Assembly (NCBI RefSeq): GCF_036884655.1 | Contig: NC_088330.1 | Location: forward strand, 34,844,001-34,908,000 | Source of the DNA: Musa acuminata AAA Group | Taxonomy: Eukaryota; Streptophyta; Magnoliopsida; Zingiberales; Musaceae | Direction of reading: 5' to 3' | DNA length: 64,000 nt | Shown: piece after piece, positions 13,701 to 26,825 of the stretch | Layout: each line of letters starts with the position of its first letter | Numbering within the stretch: the stretch's first letter is position 1 | The notes under the pieces: model-generated | The model's input: the letters and a program-made list of their open reading frames with translations, nothing else | The model's database searches: none | What the model was told of the DNA's origin: nothing | Program-made: the position numbers and the translations under genes

Positions 13701-16700
13701 ATGCACAATCCAATCCTTAACAAAAGAGGGCTACATAATAAGAAAGGCAGGTCATAGGGAATACATAATAATGAAAAGACTTCCTTGAGTGGTTGATTGC
13801 ATCAATTTTCATCTCTCGTATTTGCCTATATTTTTCCCCATTGCCTTCTAACTCTCAACTTTCTCTCTTAATCCAGATATATCTTTGCTTTATTTATCAC
13901 ATTATGTTCAAGCTGAACATACTTATGAAAAATTAGGTAACTCTTCTGTGCTAAGATACTCATGTCTACATAGAGAGAATGAAAGACTATTAATATTAGT
14001 TTTGTTTCTTCAAAGTTCACAAAACTGGTCAAAAAGACAGTTGACCACATAAAATCACATAAAAAATGAGTCAAGAACTGTGACACAGACCATCTTGTGA
14101 CTGTGTTCTAGGCTCCATTGGGTGTTCTAGTCAGTGGGGCCACTATATCCCCATAGGGTCATGCCAATAATTCAGGCACCCAACCAAAGGCAATCGAACC
14201 TCATGCACAAGGTCACCAGGCTACCAGAAGCATCAGATCATCCAAACTCATAAGAGATGCACAGTCAAAGTAGAAGCATATCATTTGTTGACCAAATAAG
14301 TTGCACAGTATCACAAACAAATCTCATATGCTAGAGTTCCTAGTCTGGTAATGAAATCTATCTTAGGTATTACTGAGAATGTTTGAAAAGAATTTACAGA
14401 TTCAGGTTATTGTTGCACTATCTGAAAACTAAAGCCTCAATTTTTGAAACAATGTATAATCCACTTAAAACTAGAAAAGTACAATTGAAATAATATAAGG
14501 ACACACAAGTCAGATTATGACTTATTTGCTCGGAGTAAAATTCTTCTTTCAAGCAACACTGCAGTAAAGAACCGAATCAAGTTATCAACATCAAGGCACT
14601 GCACCAGGGGTTGAAACGAAATCTGCACACCGTTAAACAGGTAAAGTCAACATTTACTCCAAACCAGATGTTGAACAATATCCACACACAATAAATTCAG
14701 AGAACAACCAAAAAGAAAATTTTTAAATTATAGAGAGCAAAATGAACTCATACATCTGCATGAGGTAGTCCTTCCTTTGGTGGAGCCTCTACAGAAAGAA
14801 GGCAATTTTCAATAGCAAATAGTACTCGATCTTTTCCAGGTGTAGGTAAAGGAACATTTGACACCATATAGGCTATTACATCCCATAATGGCTTACTGAA
14901 ATTGTAAAACATTCAAGTTAGAACACGAAAAGGCTTTATTTATCAATCATAGACACTTCAAATTGTTATGTAGAACTTGAAAGTATCCACAATTATTTCT
15001 ATTAGAAGCAAAAACCATATACACGGCACAGTTACTTACTAAGGCTCCAAAACATGTCAAAATCAAATAATGAAAATTAGGATTGTCATGCCCATTGGCA
15101 TGTGTATGCATATGTTGAACTATAAAATACCAAAAACTTGCTGGCACATGCTATGTCAACCCATTATGGGATACCAATTCAAATACTGAATATCAAGAAT
15201 TATCATACCGATGAACATGTGTGGGCATAAGTTGAAGCATATCATGCCCAAAAAGATATTGGCAAAAGCAATGTTGACCCATTTTGGATACCAACATATG
15301 ACTAAAGCTATTATTTATCTTATGCCGGACAGCACAAAGGCATGTCAACTAGCACAGGTGGATGTCAAGACATGGCATAGAATCATGATGTGCCAAAAAA
15401 AAATCAGAATTTCCCTATACCATGGCAATCCATGCTAGAAATATACACATGTTTGTAAATGTAAAAACACAACATCATAACCTCAGCATTTTGTATGTGT
15501 GCTTTATCTTTGCAAGTGTTATTTTACTCTTTAAGTTACTTATATTATGATCATAACTGGTTCACTCCATGTATAGATTTCAGTTTCGGAAACAATGGTA
15601 AATTTGCTTGAAACAACTTGTTCCAACAAGAGAATGAGATGTGGAAGGGCTTTATCAGATTAGGTCAAAACTATTTTGCAGGGTTTTTCAGATCAAACAT
15701 AGGGATGGAGAGCCATAGTCTTTACTTTAAAAAGATATTATTAGTTTGATTCAAGGAACTCAATTTTGGGTACCAGACCCATACTTGTCCATGGCCAGAC
15801 TGGTCTGGGTCCAGTCCATGCCAGTGTACCAATACACAGTATGCTAGCAGTGTACCATGATACCAGTTTGCTGCAAGAGGAAGGAGGAGAAGAAGAAGAA
15901 GAAGAAAAGGAAGAAGAAGAAAGGAGGAGGAGGAGGATAGGAGGGGAGGTGGAGGTGAAGGTGGAGATAGAGGAGATGGAGAGGAAGTACTGGTTTGGAG
16001 GTGGATGGCAAGCAACAGCGTGCAGGCAGTGGGCGCACAACATTTGATCAACAGCAACATGCAGGTGACTCGCGAAGTTCTCGAATGACCACTTCGTGAG
16101 ATAACCTAGAGTTTTCTAAAAATATGATAAACCAAACTGGACTGCCCAAAAATTAATTGCATTCTGGTTTATGCCCAAACCGGTAAATACCAAACAGTAA
16201 GGACCGGTCTGGGCGAAATCATATTTCTTGGTTTAATTCTTGGCCCTAAAAGTGTCATCTAGCTGCATCAATAATCTATTTGTGTATAGAGGCAACAATT
16301 ACCACTCCAGGACTTAAGATCTAGCCAAAAATCCATGAGTACAATATGGTATGTCAAACAAAGGTTCTTGAAGAAGGTGATATGAAGCCAAAGGTTTTGC
16401 TTGTCTTTTATCATTTGAATTACTAATTATATCAGATTAAATCTAGATTTTGAGTCAAAACAAAATTTTCTATTTCTACAATTTTTGAAGTGATTGTCAG
16501 TTCATCTTTTGGTAGGAGTCCAGATACATTTAATCTAGAGTCTAGATTCTAGACTTGTTTAGTTGATCTGAGTCCTAGTGAAATGAGTTATACTTAAGTT
16601 CATCAGTCCTGCTAAAGTCAAAGTTTAGATTCTGATTAAATCAACTTTAAGTAAAATTTGAGTATATCTAGAGTTGCTATGCACATAATGATTGTCAGCT

Positions 16701-19700
16701 AATAATTCCTATGTATTGAAGGGCTGAGGAACAAGATAGCTGCCACAAACTACTGGAGTCCTGAGGACCCAAACTTTTATCGTATTATGGCTGCAACAGA
16801 CAAGATAAATGGCGACTACAAGAGTTACTGTTTGGTCAAGGCTATATGATCATGCAACAATATCAGGAATCAAACCTCATCAGATTGAAGCAGCATACAA
16901 GAGATGATACTTGGTATTTAAAGATGTTGCATTCACTGGTTTTCCGGAATCTGGGGTAACCTGTCACATCAACTAGGTACCAATTTTAAACAGAACGATC
17001 TAAAAAATACCAGCTTTTCCATATTTGTGATAAGATATAACGAGACAAGGAAAAGTGCAAGTGATAGGATAAACTGTGAAGACAAGTCTCTTTCATCTTG
17101 ATATACAGTCCACCTATTTAATTTCTTAAGCTATTTACCTACTATGGAGATTAAGTTTAGTCTTTTTGATGCTGTATTAGGATTACTTGATCAATGAAAT
17201 TAACCATTGGCCAATTAGATCTAAAGGCATGTGGCCGTGGTTATCCAGGTTCTTTATTTTGAGTTTGTTTCACACAGTTTCTTGCCATGGTGTTCCCTTT
17301 CTACATCTCTCATCCTCCACTGCTTTCAATATATCTACCTTTATTATAACTACCTTACCGGATTTGGGACTTCCATATAGAATTGAAAGACTTACAGATA
17401 ACCATAAGATTGTGACAGACTATTTAACACTATGACTGCACAAGCTATCAGTAGTCCCAAATATGACATCAAAGACAAACTTCCGAAAAGATTTGGTAGA
17501 AATATAAAATCCCAACAACATTTAAAATATTAAATCATCAGCCACTATGCAACCCTATGAGGTCAAATACGGCTGTTTATACCACCACATAGATATTCAC
17601 ATACTGCTATTGTTATCAAACACTGTATGTGATATGGTCCAAAGATCAAATGTATATTTGACCACAAAAAAATTTTCAGAACCTTGGTTAAGTGACTCTT
17701 AAGCTAACTAATAAGAAAATGAACAATTATTTATTCTTTCCTATCTTACTAATACTCTTTTGTAGACTTAAAAAGGCCTCAAACTTATTGATTCTGAATT
17801 ATTCTGAAACTAACTAAAATTAACTCAAAAATGAAAAACTATGATAGGGAACAAATCTGAACCCGAGATTTGTCAACCAGGCCTCAACTAAGATCTAATC
17901 TAACCTTAATGACCCAAAAAAACCTAGATCCAAACAAGAGGGTGTGCCAGGACTTGGTAAAAAGATGGACAAGGATGAAAAAATTAAGGATGTTTGTAAT
18001 AAAAATGCTTGCCCCTCATAATAAAGTGAGGACCGCAAATTGGAACTTGACAATAAGTGAATGAGAAAAGAGAGTTTATTTTTGTGCTGCAAGTTCAGTC
18101 TCATAAGCTTTATAATGAAGAGTCACAAGAGTAAAAGTGTAAAATCATGATTTAAAATAACGCTCCAACTGATAAGTATCAGTCAATCAAACACCAGTAA
18201 TGGAATCATAAGTTCAGTTCCATTTGGTGTACAATCTTTTACTGTTCTTTCCTCAGCGATATTGGATGGTACACGTTGATATACTGGCATATGCAAAATC
18301 ATGTTCACCACATGATAAAAAGTAATGTAACATAGGCACAATTTAAGCACAATGCTGATTGATCAATAGTAACTCCAAGAAGAAGACAGACGATTTACAT
18401 AAAATGTATTACCTGCTGCCAGCAGGAGAAAAGCAGAGAATGAACAACTCTTCCAGTGCATCCTTGAGAACTTGAAAACTGGGTGAACGAGATACAACAC
18501 AAATGCATTTATCAGCAAAGGAATTTGCTGGTATCTGATATGCTTCAATAATATCTTCACAAACTGGGTCACGAAATGCAATGCACGCTACATAAATTTT
18601 TGACCCATCTCCCTCTGCAGATAAAATTTTATATCAACACATACCAAAAGAATAATAAAAATGTCCTCATACAATTTTAGAAAAAAAAACACCAGGCAGA
18701 TGGAGGAAAACTGCAATAGCAAGAATCACATAATAAACGATCCTAAGCAATGCGTCTAACAAGTTCAAACAACTTGTACACCTTGTGCAAACAATTCTGA
18801 GGATACAAGTCAAATTCCAAATAGTGACATTATTTGCTAAAGATGGCCTTTCTGATGAACGATTGCTAAATTTGCCACAAATTTTATGGACTTCAAATAA
18901 TGTCATAATAGCAACTATTAGTTACTATATAGAGGATATCAAAGAAAATAAAATTTTATCTGGTTCATTAGGATTTGAAAAGTATTCAACTACATAGAGC
19001 AATTCTTCTCCTTTTGGGCTTGGGACCGAAGATAAATAAGGTTTAACAAGAAGAAAGCAAACAATCTCTTCTTTTGTCTCCCAATTTTCTTTTCAAATAT
19101 TGCTTTGTCCTACAGGATATATGCACTTGATCATGAAGTATTACCAACCCAACATATAAACTCAGATTTCGGCAACATCATCAATGATTTTTGCCTAGAG
19201 TCTCGTGGGATTGGAAGTTCAACCCCTGCCAAAAAATCCTACAGGCTATTAGTTAATAAACATGTTATACAACCACAATTATGTCATTTTTTATCATTGA
19301 GCAACTGATTCAGAATACTCAATGAAACTAGCAGATCACATAGCTACCAAGATCATTTGCAACTGAGAAACTGACAACTGTTTCATAAGTTGCCGGATAA
19401 TTTGAGGTAGTTTGGCAACATCTAGTACAATCTTATATTAGTTTCCAAGAGTGCTGAAGAAAATTAAAAAAGAAAGTTGAACGAAAGGAAAGGGACAATC
19501 ATAGCTTCAATGAAAATTCTAAATAAATTGGAAGGAGATGAGCCTTGAATATAATTGAAAATTTCATTCACATAAGATTGATCTTGATTTAATACCACAA
19601 AAAGATGAAAATCTATCAATCAGACACATCATCGAAAAGAATATTGTTCCCAGAATCAAATATGAAATTTATCTTCTTCAGAGAAAGAAAGAAATAGATG

Positions 19701-22391
19701 ATAAATACTTTGATGTGATGTAATCTTTCCTCAGTTCTCAATTTTCCTTTTTTTTTTCTTGTACTTGGAGCCTACAAAAAGAGGGGAAAGATTGTAATTG
19801 ATATATGGAATAAATCAATGAATGAAGAATGAGTTATTTTCCCACATCATATGTAAGTGGTGTAAAGCCACATTTCTAATACCCAACGGTGAGAATCTTA
19901 TCCATCCATGTGTGGGACGTGCAGAGATGTGAAACAATTATCCACAGGAGTTTCCTCTTGAGATAGACTGAGTTTGATAGTTATCATATTTTTTATTATT
20001 TTTTCCTATCATTATATTTTTCTTCCTCTCTCGTTCCTTTCTTCTTTTCTTACAAATAAATAAATATTTTCTTTGTTTGCCACAAATCTGTCGTATATGA
20101 GATTTGACATCAGAGCTATTTAACCTACATCAGCGTGATACCCTAGCCTAAAAGACCACTTTCTCTTGTTAGTTTCATTGAAATAATTCCATATTTGAAA
20201 TAGTCCGATTGAAAATTCTAAAATTACATATATTTTAAAAGGTACTAATGCTTATTTCTAGGTACATAAATAGTGGAGATCAAAAAAATATTGTTCTTAA
20301 GGCTGTCAAATTAATTCATGTTCATGAATAATTGAAACCCAAGCTCTTGACTCGAGCTTGCCTCTTCTTCACAATCACATTGATCCAAACTCAAAAAAAA
20401 TTGTTTTTTGTTCCCATAACAAGTTTAACCCATGGGTCTTGGTTCAATCGTATTCCCCTCAATAAAGGCTTGAATTTAAAAAATATAATGTGATAATTAT
20501 ATTTGTTTACCACAAATTGTAAATGCAGATCTAATAGACATATAATTTTCTCCTACTAGCTATCAGACTTTGATATAAAGGTCAAGATTTCATCATAGCT
20601 TCTATAATTAATTTAAGTTAAAATATACAAAAAAATATTTGTAACGTTATATATTTTGTCACTTCAATCAAATTTGTGAATATAATAAATATATATTTTT
20701 CTACTACAAGCTTATAGATTATGATGTAAACGTCGAATATTCATCATAGCTTATGTAAGAAACTCTTATTCTCATTTGCATTGTTATACTCTTCCATTAT
20801 TCTCTAAGATCCCATTATAAACCCCCGTCGTTTGCCAGTATTCATCGTCATTGTTTTCTCAAACGACCTTCCTTTAGGTCCTCTTCCAGCCAACTCTAGA
20901 TAGGGGTATAAAAATAGCTAGGTGTACATGAATAACACAAACTAGACTATCAAGCTCAAGACGACCACAAATAGCTCCAGGTTCATTTTGCCAAACACAA
21001 ACAAGGATCATTGCACTCATTGTGATTTCTCTACTCCCTTAATTGCCCATACATAATGGCTAAAAAAGCCATATAATACCTTGAGTTCATGTGTTATAAG
21101 GTCAACAACAAATTAAATGATAAATCTACATATAACAATGCCTATCAGAAAGTAAGAATAAGATAGATGAGAATGACAAAATGGATGGATGTGTTTCTGA
21201 TGTAGCATTAAATGAAACCGTGAGAAATTATCAAATGCTTCAAAAAGTTAAAGATAACACGATCTTAGAACAAAATAGGGCAAAATTGTCTAAGAAAATT
21301 TTGACATGTACAAATGAACATATAAGTGCACTTAAGACAGGTGACTATTTAGATTAGAGGTACCAAACTAGAAAAAGACACCCAGAGAAAACTTGGTTAG
21401 AAATAATAAGAACAATGAATATGTGACCTAAATTGCAAGAAATGAACCAAGTAGCCAACCACAAATATTCCAGACAAAATCTTATTGTTGCTTCTGAGTT
21501 GCTCAATGTCAGGACAACTCAGAAGAGCAGCATCAATGTTGAATGACACTAATTTTCAAGTAATGCAGTTAGATCAAGTTTTCACAAGAACAGGGTTGTA
21601 GCTTCTGAGTTGCTCAACATCTATGGTTTTTTATGTTACGGACATCAAAATAAAAGCTGAAAAAATAATCCTGGTAAACCATTTGAAATTAAGCAGAAGA
21701 TCATCAATACCTGTTAGAACAATCGGATAACTACGAGGGTATGTTGTTACATCATCCGAGTTAAACCCTGAAGAATAGAATTCCACCCCTGCAGGTAGAA
21801 CGCACTGCAATAGTAGCATTCACCATCAGAATAAAGGAAATAATTGTCTTCTAGTAAGTCTTTATCTAGTATACCTTGTTCAGAGTTCAGAAAATGTTGA
21901 TGTGCTTTCTCAATTATCAAGAAATGTGTCGAACACAAGTATATTCCAACTAAGCATCCGAAAACAACCAACCAAGTGAATAACTCGAATTAAGCAGAAA
22001 GGTTGTGTTCGGTAAGATTGACATTTACGGATCTAGGCCTTGTTTGAACTTACATATGTTCCTTTCCCATTTTAGATGAGGACAACAAAATAGGCCCACT
22101 TACAACTCAAATTGGGTAGGTTTAAAAGATTAAAAGAAGAGAACCTGAATCAAAAGAAAATGACTAGCAGAGAGATGGGGAAAGAGAGAAGGAGATGAAA
22201 CATACGGTGGGGAGCTGCGGGGGCGGGGGAGGGTAGAGGGAATGGTTGGAAGGAGGGTACTGGTCAAGGAGGGAGGGCATGTACATGACCTCCATCCCCT
22301 GGAACCCCTTGTTCCCCTCCAGGGTCCGGATCTCCGGCCCGATCCCGCACACCACGAAGTACTCGAAGATCCTCGACGACGCCGAAGCCAT
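1771..22391 (-). CDS. SCD1: SCD1-like DENN domain protein, 3' part beyond left edge
   Basis: Eighteen coding segments join in frame (high to low coordinate): 22391-22206, 21804-21711, 18614-18413, 14895-14754, 14622-14522, 13258-13195, 12989-12876, 9428-9208, 7989-7935, 7856-7770, 5694-5499, 5311-5188, 5022-4962, 4885-4841, 3424-3349, 3250-3177, 3084-3034, 1928-1771. They give about 683 residues and all use GT-AG sites. The start is the ATG at 22391, because RIFEYFVVCGIGPE, the hallmark N-terminus of STOMATAL CYTOKINESIS DEFECTIVE1, follows six residues later. uDENN/cDENN sequence fills the first eight segments (for example YPRSYPIVLT and PLLFFSGVDYIDAPTPYMMG) and dDENN sequence the next ones (FLKKRSR). 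The last visible segment reads RDALEVSAEMYRKD and ends in phase 2 at a GT donor. In Arabidopsis SCD1 acts with SCD2 as a RabE exchange factor in cytokinesis and post-Golgi and clathrin traffic, and carries C-terminal WD40 repeats. Here those would lie left of the window. Identification is by recalled family similarity. Confidence 0.93.
2087..2590. repeat. Imperfect tandem duplication in an SCD1 intron
   Basis: A segment starting CATAAAAGAATGATCACTTT at 2087 recurs at 2351, an offset of about 264 bp. Both copies continue through a CA-rich run, CACTAGTCT, the ATTAGATTGCATCA stretch and a CATTATAG end. Divergence is clear, so the duplication is not very recent. Confidence 0.75.
4091..4842. repeat. 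372-bp tandem duplication abutting an SCD1 5' splice site
   Basis: Copy 1 (4091-4462) and copy 2 (4463-4842) both start GGAACAA and end AAGTCACCT. Copy 2 carries an extra 8-bp GAATAATT-type insertion. Copy 2 ends at the donor of the SCD1 segment 4885-4841, so on the minus strand the unit begins with the intron's own GTGACT and copy 1 repeats that CAG/GTGACT site as a decoy. Confidence 0.85.
7857..7934 (-). other. 78-nt stop-free mini-intron of SCD1
   Basis: The segment starts GTAAGT, ends CTAAG, is a multiple of three and has no in-frame stop. Retained, it would add 26 residues between RNFI and EPTTNVF. Removed, it leaves the spacing expected for the dDENN part of SCD1. I treat it as an intron, but both forms are readable. 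Confidence 0.7.
10100..11700. other. Non-coding intronic DNA, TE-like debris
   Basis: This lies in the 3.4-kb SCD1 intron between 12876 and 9428. It has repeated phrases such as AAATCCACATGGAT and CTAGATT around 11.4-11.7 kb, but no domain could be read in any frame. I see no gene here. Confidence 0.35.
11721..12150. repeat. Three-copy 143-bp tandem repeat (minisatellite)
   Basis: GGTCAAG followed by CAGCTCGTTGCAACC occurs at 11721, 11864 and 12007, exactly 143 bp apart. The copies are nearly identical throughout, including GTTCAGGGACAACAAGAATT. It lies in an SCD1 intron. Open frames across it are periodic artefacts (143 is not a multiple of three). Confidence 0.93.
15770..16250. repeat. GGTAC-rich dispersed repeat with GGA/AGA tract
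   Basis: CAGACTGGTCTGGGTCCAG-type sequence is followed by a purine-rich GGAGGA/GAAGAA tract (about 15870-15985) and ends near ACCGGTCTGGGC at 16203. It resembles the 1270-1590 repeat. The open frames inside are low-complexity and are not taken as genes. Confidence 0.45.
19750..20130 (+). mobile_element. Possible Ty1/copia LTR end with primer-binding site
   Basis: The stretch ends in ATTTGACATCAGAGCT at 20102-20117. ATCAGAGC matches the core of the initiator-Met-tRNA primer-binding site (TGGTATCAGAGC) that follows copia LTRs. Upstream is non-coding LTR-like sequence with CTTTCTTCTTTTCTTAC tracts. No pol domain or partner LTR was seen. It lies in the SCD1 intron 18615-21710, so it is at most a decayed remnant. 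Confidence 0.35.
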
Positions 22392-22790
22392 CGGATCCAA
22401 CCGCAAAGGAGAGAGGAGGGGCAAGAAGAAGAATCGATCCCTGATCTCTCCAACCTCTCACCCTCCCGGACCCGCCGTCCTCGATCCACGACCGGATCTC
22501 AACGCCGAGCGTTTCCTGATCGCTTGATCCACCGGCTCCTCCTCGTTCGCCTCGATTCTCCGATGGATCTCGATGTGGAGCAGTTCTTCGTCGCGACTTC
22601 AAAGGGAGGACGGAACGAGGGCGACGGCTTCGTCTCCCGAGCGGGATTTTTGTTGCCGCGTTCAACGGCTCGCTCGAAGTGGCGGAGAGAAGGTGGGCAG
22701 GTCGGTTGTCGGAGTATTATTAGCGGGGATGATAATGGATCGGATTTTCTTATCTATCCTAATCCATTAATCCGACAAAGTGAATAAATA
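22392..22790 (-). promoter_or_regulatory. SCD1 5' leader and promoter region
   Basis: This is GC-rich DNA immediately upstream of the SCD1 ATG, changing abruptly to AT-rich DNA at about 22.7 kb. No clear TATA box could be assigned. The long open frames on both strands reflect composition. Confidence 0.4.
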
Positions 22791-22818
22791 AATATATATA
22801 TATATATATATATATATG
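22791..22818. repeat. (AT)n microsatellite
   Basis: An uninterrupted alternating TA run of about 28 bp lies at the boundary between the SCD1 upstream region and AT-rich intergenic DNA. Confidence 0.95.
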
Positions 22819-23654
22819 ATAATAGATTGGATTTTCTTGTTCGAGGGTGTCGAATCCTATAAAATTATTAGGAGCATTTTTAAGAAATGTATATACCTAT
22901 ACTAGTTGGGGATCATAGGATTTAGATGATATTTAAGTGCATGATTCAATGTACTTAACAAAGTCTTTTGTTTAATGGATATTCTGAATCATTATTTTTC
23001 AAAAGCCCTTCTGTAATAGATTTTCTGATTTATTATTCATTTGATCAACATTAATTATGAAGGAATTATATATTTATCTCAAACCCAATCATATTAGTAG
23101 TGCGTTAGATCAAAGTTATGAGAACACTTATTTGTTCGATCTTATCATTGTAGTCTAGCTGATAATCTTATGTTAATCATATAATATCAAAACATCTACG
23201 TATATAACATTAAGATGTCGATCATACGATGTTGAAGTATTGATCGTAACTCCACTAACATATCATATTACATGAGTATATTCCAGTTTTTCATTATACA
23301 TAATTATCATTTATATTATATAAAAAGAATGATGGATGAGCACTTGTATACATACACTTAGGTTGCCATACTCGAAGTATTTTGTATGATATTTTAGCCA
23401 ACCGTATTTTTTATACTAACCCTCATCTCGATACATACCATGTATGACAAAAAAAATATAAATATGTTATTCATTTGTCTTTCTTCACTAATAAGCCAAT
23501 TATGTTTCCCTTCCTATTGTAATCAAATTTTTAATTTAGTCATAGTATTTTTTTGCTAATGAAATATAAGAAATAACTATTCGATATTCCAAGTAGGATG
23601 ATATCATTTTTATTAGTAAATTAAATAAATATTAAATATTAAATAAATATAAAA

Positions 23655-23658
<4 letters not shown>

Positions 23659-23694
<36 letters not shown>
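23659..23694. repeat. (AT)n microsatellite
   Basis: An alternating AT run of about 36 bp. Confidence 0.95.
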
Positions 23695-23697
<3 letters not shown>

Positions 23698-26356
23698 TCA
23701 CTGGGATTCCTCTTTTTCATTCCTCACCAAGTTAAGCGAGAGAAATAAAAAGTTGTATCCTACTAAGAAGAGGTATGCACTCATCTTTCTTGAAAAATAA
23801 AAAATTTTCTTTTATTCCTTTCCTTTAAATGATTGTAATTTTATTTTTGGATTAAAATATGTTAAAATTATTGATACCATATGGATTTTTCAAATTTTTA
23901 TCTTAAACACATGATATGTGATTTTTATTATATTTATATAATACTTAATTAAGAATATTATTTTATCTTTATTTACTTTATTTTTTTAATATATTACTAT
24001 TTATTATATTTTAATGATTTATTACTAATAAATAGATGCTTGATTATAATTTTATAATATCGTGAATCGAAATTGAGGGAATTGATTAGGATTTAGGATG
24101 AAATCAATAGGTCACAACCCATAAGCTAGGCCTAATCGTAAGTCAAGCTACAACCCATGTCCCAGGCTCAACCAGCAGGTCAAGCCTTAACCCGTAGACT
24201 AGTTCAACCCAGCTCAACATGGGCAATCATATGTAGTGCACATGACCAATCCAGGGGTTATAGGCTAACTCAGCCTGGTGTGGTGCATATATAGTCATGT
24301 GTGATACACATAAGTTGGCCCGACTTAGCTTAGTGTTATGTAGTCTAGTCTATTGCTCTTATTTTATTTGATTTAGGCTTAAATATTGATTCAACCATAC
24401 TAGATTTGATTAATTGATTCAGGGTGATTCCGAATTCGTTTGACTTATTTTTAATCTAAATTAAAGATCAAAATTATACTAGTATATGGTGATTTCAAAC
24501 CAATTAAATAAGGATTAGAAATCGATTCAACTAGGTTTTAGTTAAATTAAGTTTAATTATACTGATTAAATTATGGTTTAAATCAATTAAGGACTAATTA
24601 ATATCATATGACAATAATGATGTTTGAAATAAATTTGTTAATATACTATTTCATCTTGATGTATCATGACTAGTATGAGATGATATTATTTTCCTATCAA
24701 AAGTATCAATAACAATTCTTTTCGAGAATTAACAGTCCATTACACGTGGTAGTTAGATGATTCTTTTATCCGTTGTTTAGAGGAATATGTTCACACTTTA
24801 GTAGGTGAGGGGAATTATTTCATCCATTATTGAGAGTGCGATATAAGTTTATCTCTATCTATTATTGAAAGAACACAAACTCATCCCATAAGATAAAGCC
24901 TTTTTATTATTGAGAGAATACTCTTTTGAGTATTTAATATATGTTAGTAAGATGATTGATTTTTAGTCATGTATTCATTTTATAATTGACTTATAGGGTT
25001 CATACTTAATGTTGTTGAAATTTTTTTGTTTTTAATTTTCATAGTAGCCTCCAATAGTACTATACTACATTCCAACGAAGAGCAAATATTCCTTTATCGC
25101 TAGACAGAATCAATTAAATTTATTTTTGAATTAACATCACTATATAATAAATATTTATAAGTTATGTAAGAAAATGATGTTTATTTATTTGGCTTTGGAT
25201 GTATTTGTGGAAAGATTATTATGATCCTATAAAAAAAATTCATGATACTATATTTTTTATAGTATCATATTTGACCTAGTATTTGGGCATAATAAGGAGA
25301 CTCGAGTATAAAAAGGTTACTAGTGGAGTCAGATGACTCGTCATGATTTTGAACAACCATTGGGCTATATCTCATATGCACTATACTAACGTTTGATTTG
25401 AGCTATACTAAGTCTTTGACGAGGGCATCATACTTTTGACTGACCAAATTATAATACTCTAATTAATCCTATATCGAAAGTGAATAAAATTAAGATTAAC
25501 TTATAAATATTTGATAAATATATTACTATCAATTTTATTTTATCTATTTTCATCAGTAATCTAGTTTAAATGAACTTGATAAAGTCATGAGGCCCGAGTT
25601 GTAACATGCATGCTCCTCTTTTTTATTGGCATCACATATTATCCTCTCGTATCCCACCCTCTATTTTTTAAACAAATCCCCTGAATTTATACATGGGATA
25701 AAAAAAAACATAAAAGATCGCCTTTATTCACAATTATAATCAAATTTCATCTTCATCCCTTATCATTTGTAAAAAAGAAAAAAGCATCATTATCAGATGA
25801 TGACCAAAAATGTCATCGGGTCACACCATAATCTTGATTAGAAACATGCAGGGAATAAATGTCTGATAAGATACATCACAATATTGTTTCACAATTTTTC
25901 CTTCCGAAGAGTGAAGGACCTAAATGACGAGTTATTGTACGCTTTACTAGTTAAGAGTGAACAGTTATTAAGTCCCTTTAATCCAGATGACAATAATAAT
26001 TGTGTATAAGATTATGTTTAACAAGATAATAGATCAATTATTTCATTATATTATATTATGATAAATGATATTAGAATCGAATTAGCATGATTATGAGTTA
26101 TGAGATGAGTTTTAAGTCTCGATAAGCACATTGAACCTTAACCTGGAAAGATTTAACTACCCCTACACATGGAAGGATAACCATGGTTTATATGTTACCT
26201 TGTAATTCCATGGGTTTGCACTATGGATATAATACTTTTATATGATATGATCATTCGATTTTTCAATGGCATGCACATGTTTTTTTGTTCTAAGCAACAT
26301 CTATAATTTATTTTGTTGTAGATAGGGTTTTAGTTGACTCGAAGTTCACTTAGACT

Positions 26357-26383
<27 letters not shown>
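26357..26383. repeat. (AT)n microsatellite
   Basis: An alternating TA run of about 27 bp. Confidence 0.92.
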
Positions 26384-26387
<4 letters not shown>

Positions 26388-26639
26388 AATATTATGAAAA
26401 ATATTATTAATATTCTGATCAGCACAATGTGGCCCTATTCTATATGCACGAGATCGTCCAAAGTATAAAGCATCTCCTCTCGATATATCACTTATACAAA
26501 GATTGAAATTGAGATAGGCTTTTGAGTCTATCTCTCCGATACTCAAATTAGTTTTGAGATGTACTTCTCATTCTTTTTTTTTCCTTCCTAATTTATAGCT
26601 AAGGGTGTGCTTTTATGCTGACCTCGAAGAGAAGGAATA

Positions 26640-26825
26640 TCCCATAAAGGTTCTATAGGGGAAACAATTCGTAACCAACTTAAGCTACCTCTTTGATTTC
26701 TAAAAATATTTTTATGAATATTTCGCAAGGGAGGTAATTAGTAACTGACCCGAGTTACCTCTTAGACTCCTACGAATATTTCGTATGGGAGATAATTCAA
26801 TAATTGACCTGAGCTATATTTTGAA
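26640..26825. repeat. Degenerate tandem repeat, unit about 65 bp
   Basis: Three related units each carry GGGAGGTAATT/GGGGAAACAATT, then GACCCGAGTTACCT/CAACTTAAGCTACCT. Two of them have GAATATTTCG near their ends. Coding is not suggested. Confidence 0.55.

Larger units (their letters stand above)
22819..26560. other. Gene-poor AT-rich intergenic DNA
   Basis: No coding potential or RNA gene was recognised. Apart from AT runs at 23659-23694 and 26357-26383 it holds repeat-like non-coding sequence. One example is a stretch rich in AACCCA and TCAAGC phrases at 24.1-24.35 kb. Another is a region around 25.29-25.5 kb with GAGTATAAAAAGG, which could be an LTR remnant. Confidence 0.5.

Noticed and set aside
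15722..16060. Overlapping open frames rich in Ser/Pro/Phe or Glu
   Set aside because: They are translations of a GGA/AGA purine tract inside a repeat. No start context or family support.
22242..22787. 181-codon plus-strand open frame opposite SCD1 exon 1
   Set aside because: It lies antisense to a clearly conserved coding exon in GC-rich DNA and has an Arg/Pro-rich composition with no family resemblance. Best read as a shadow.
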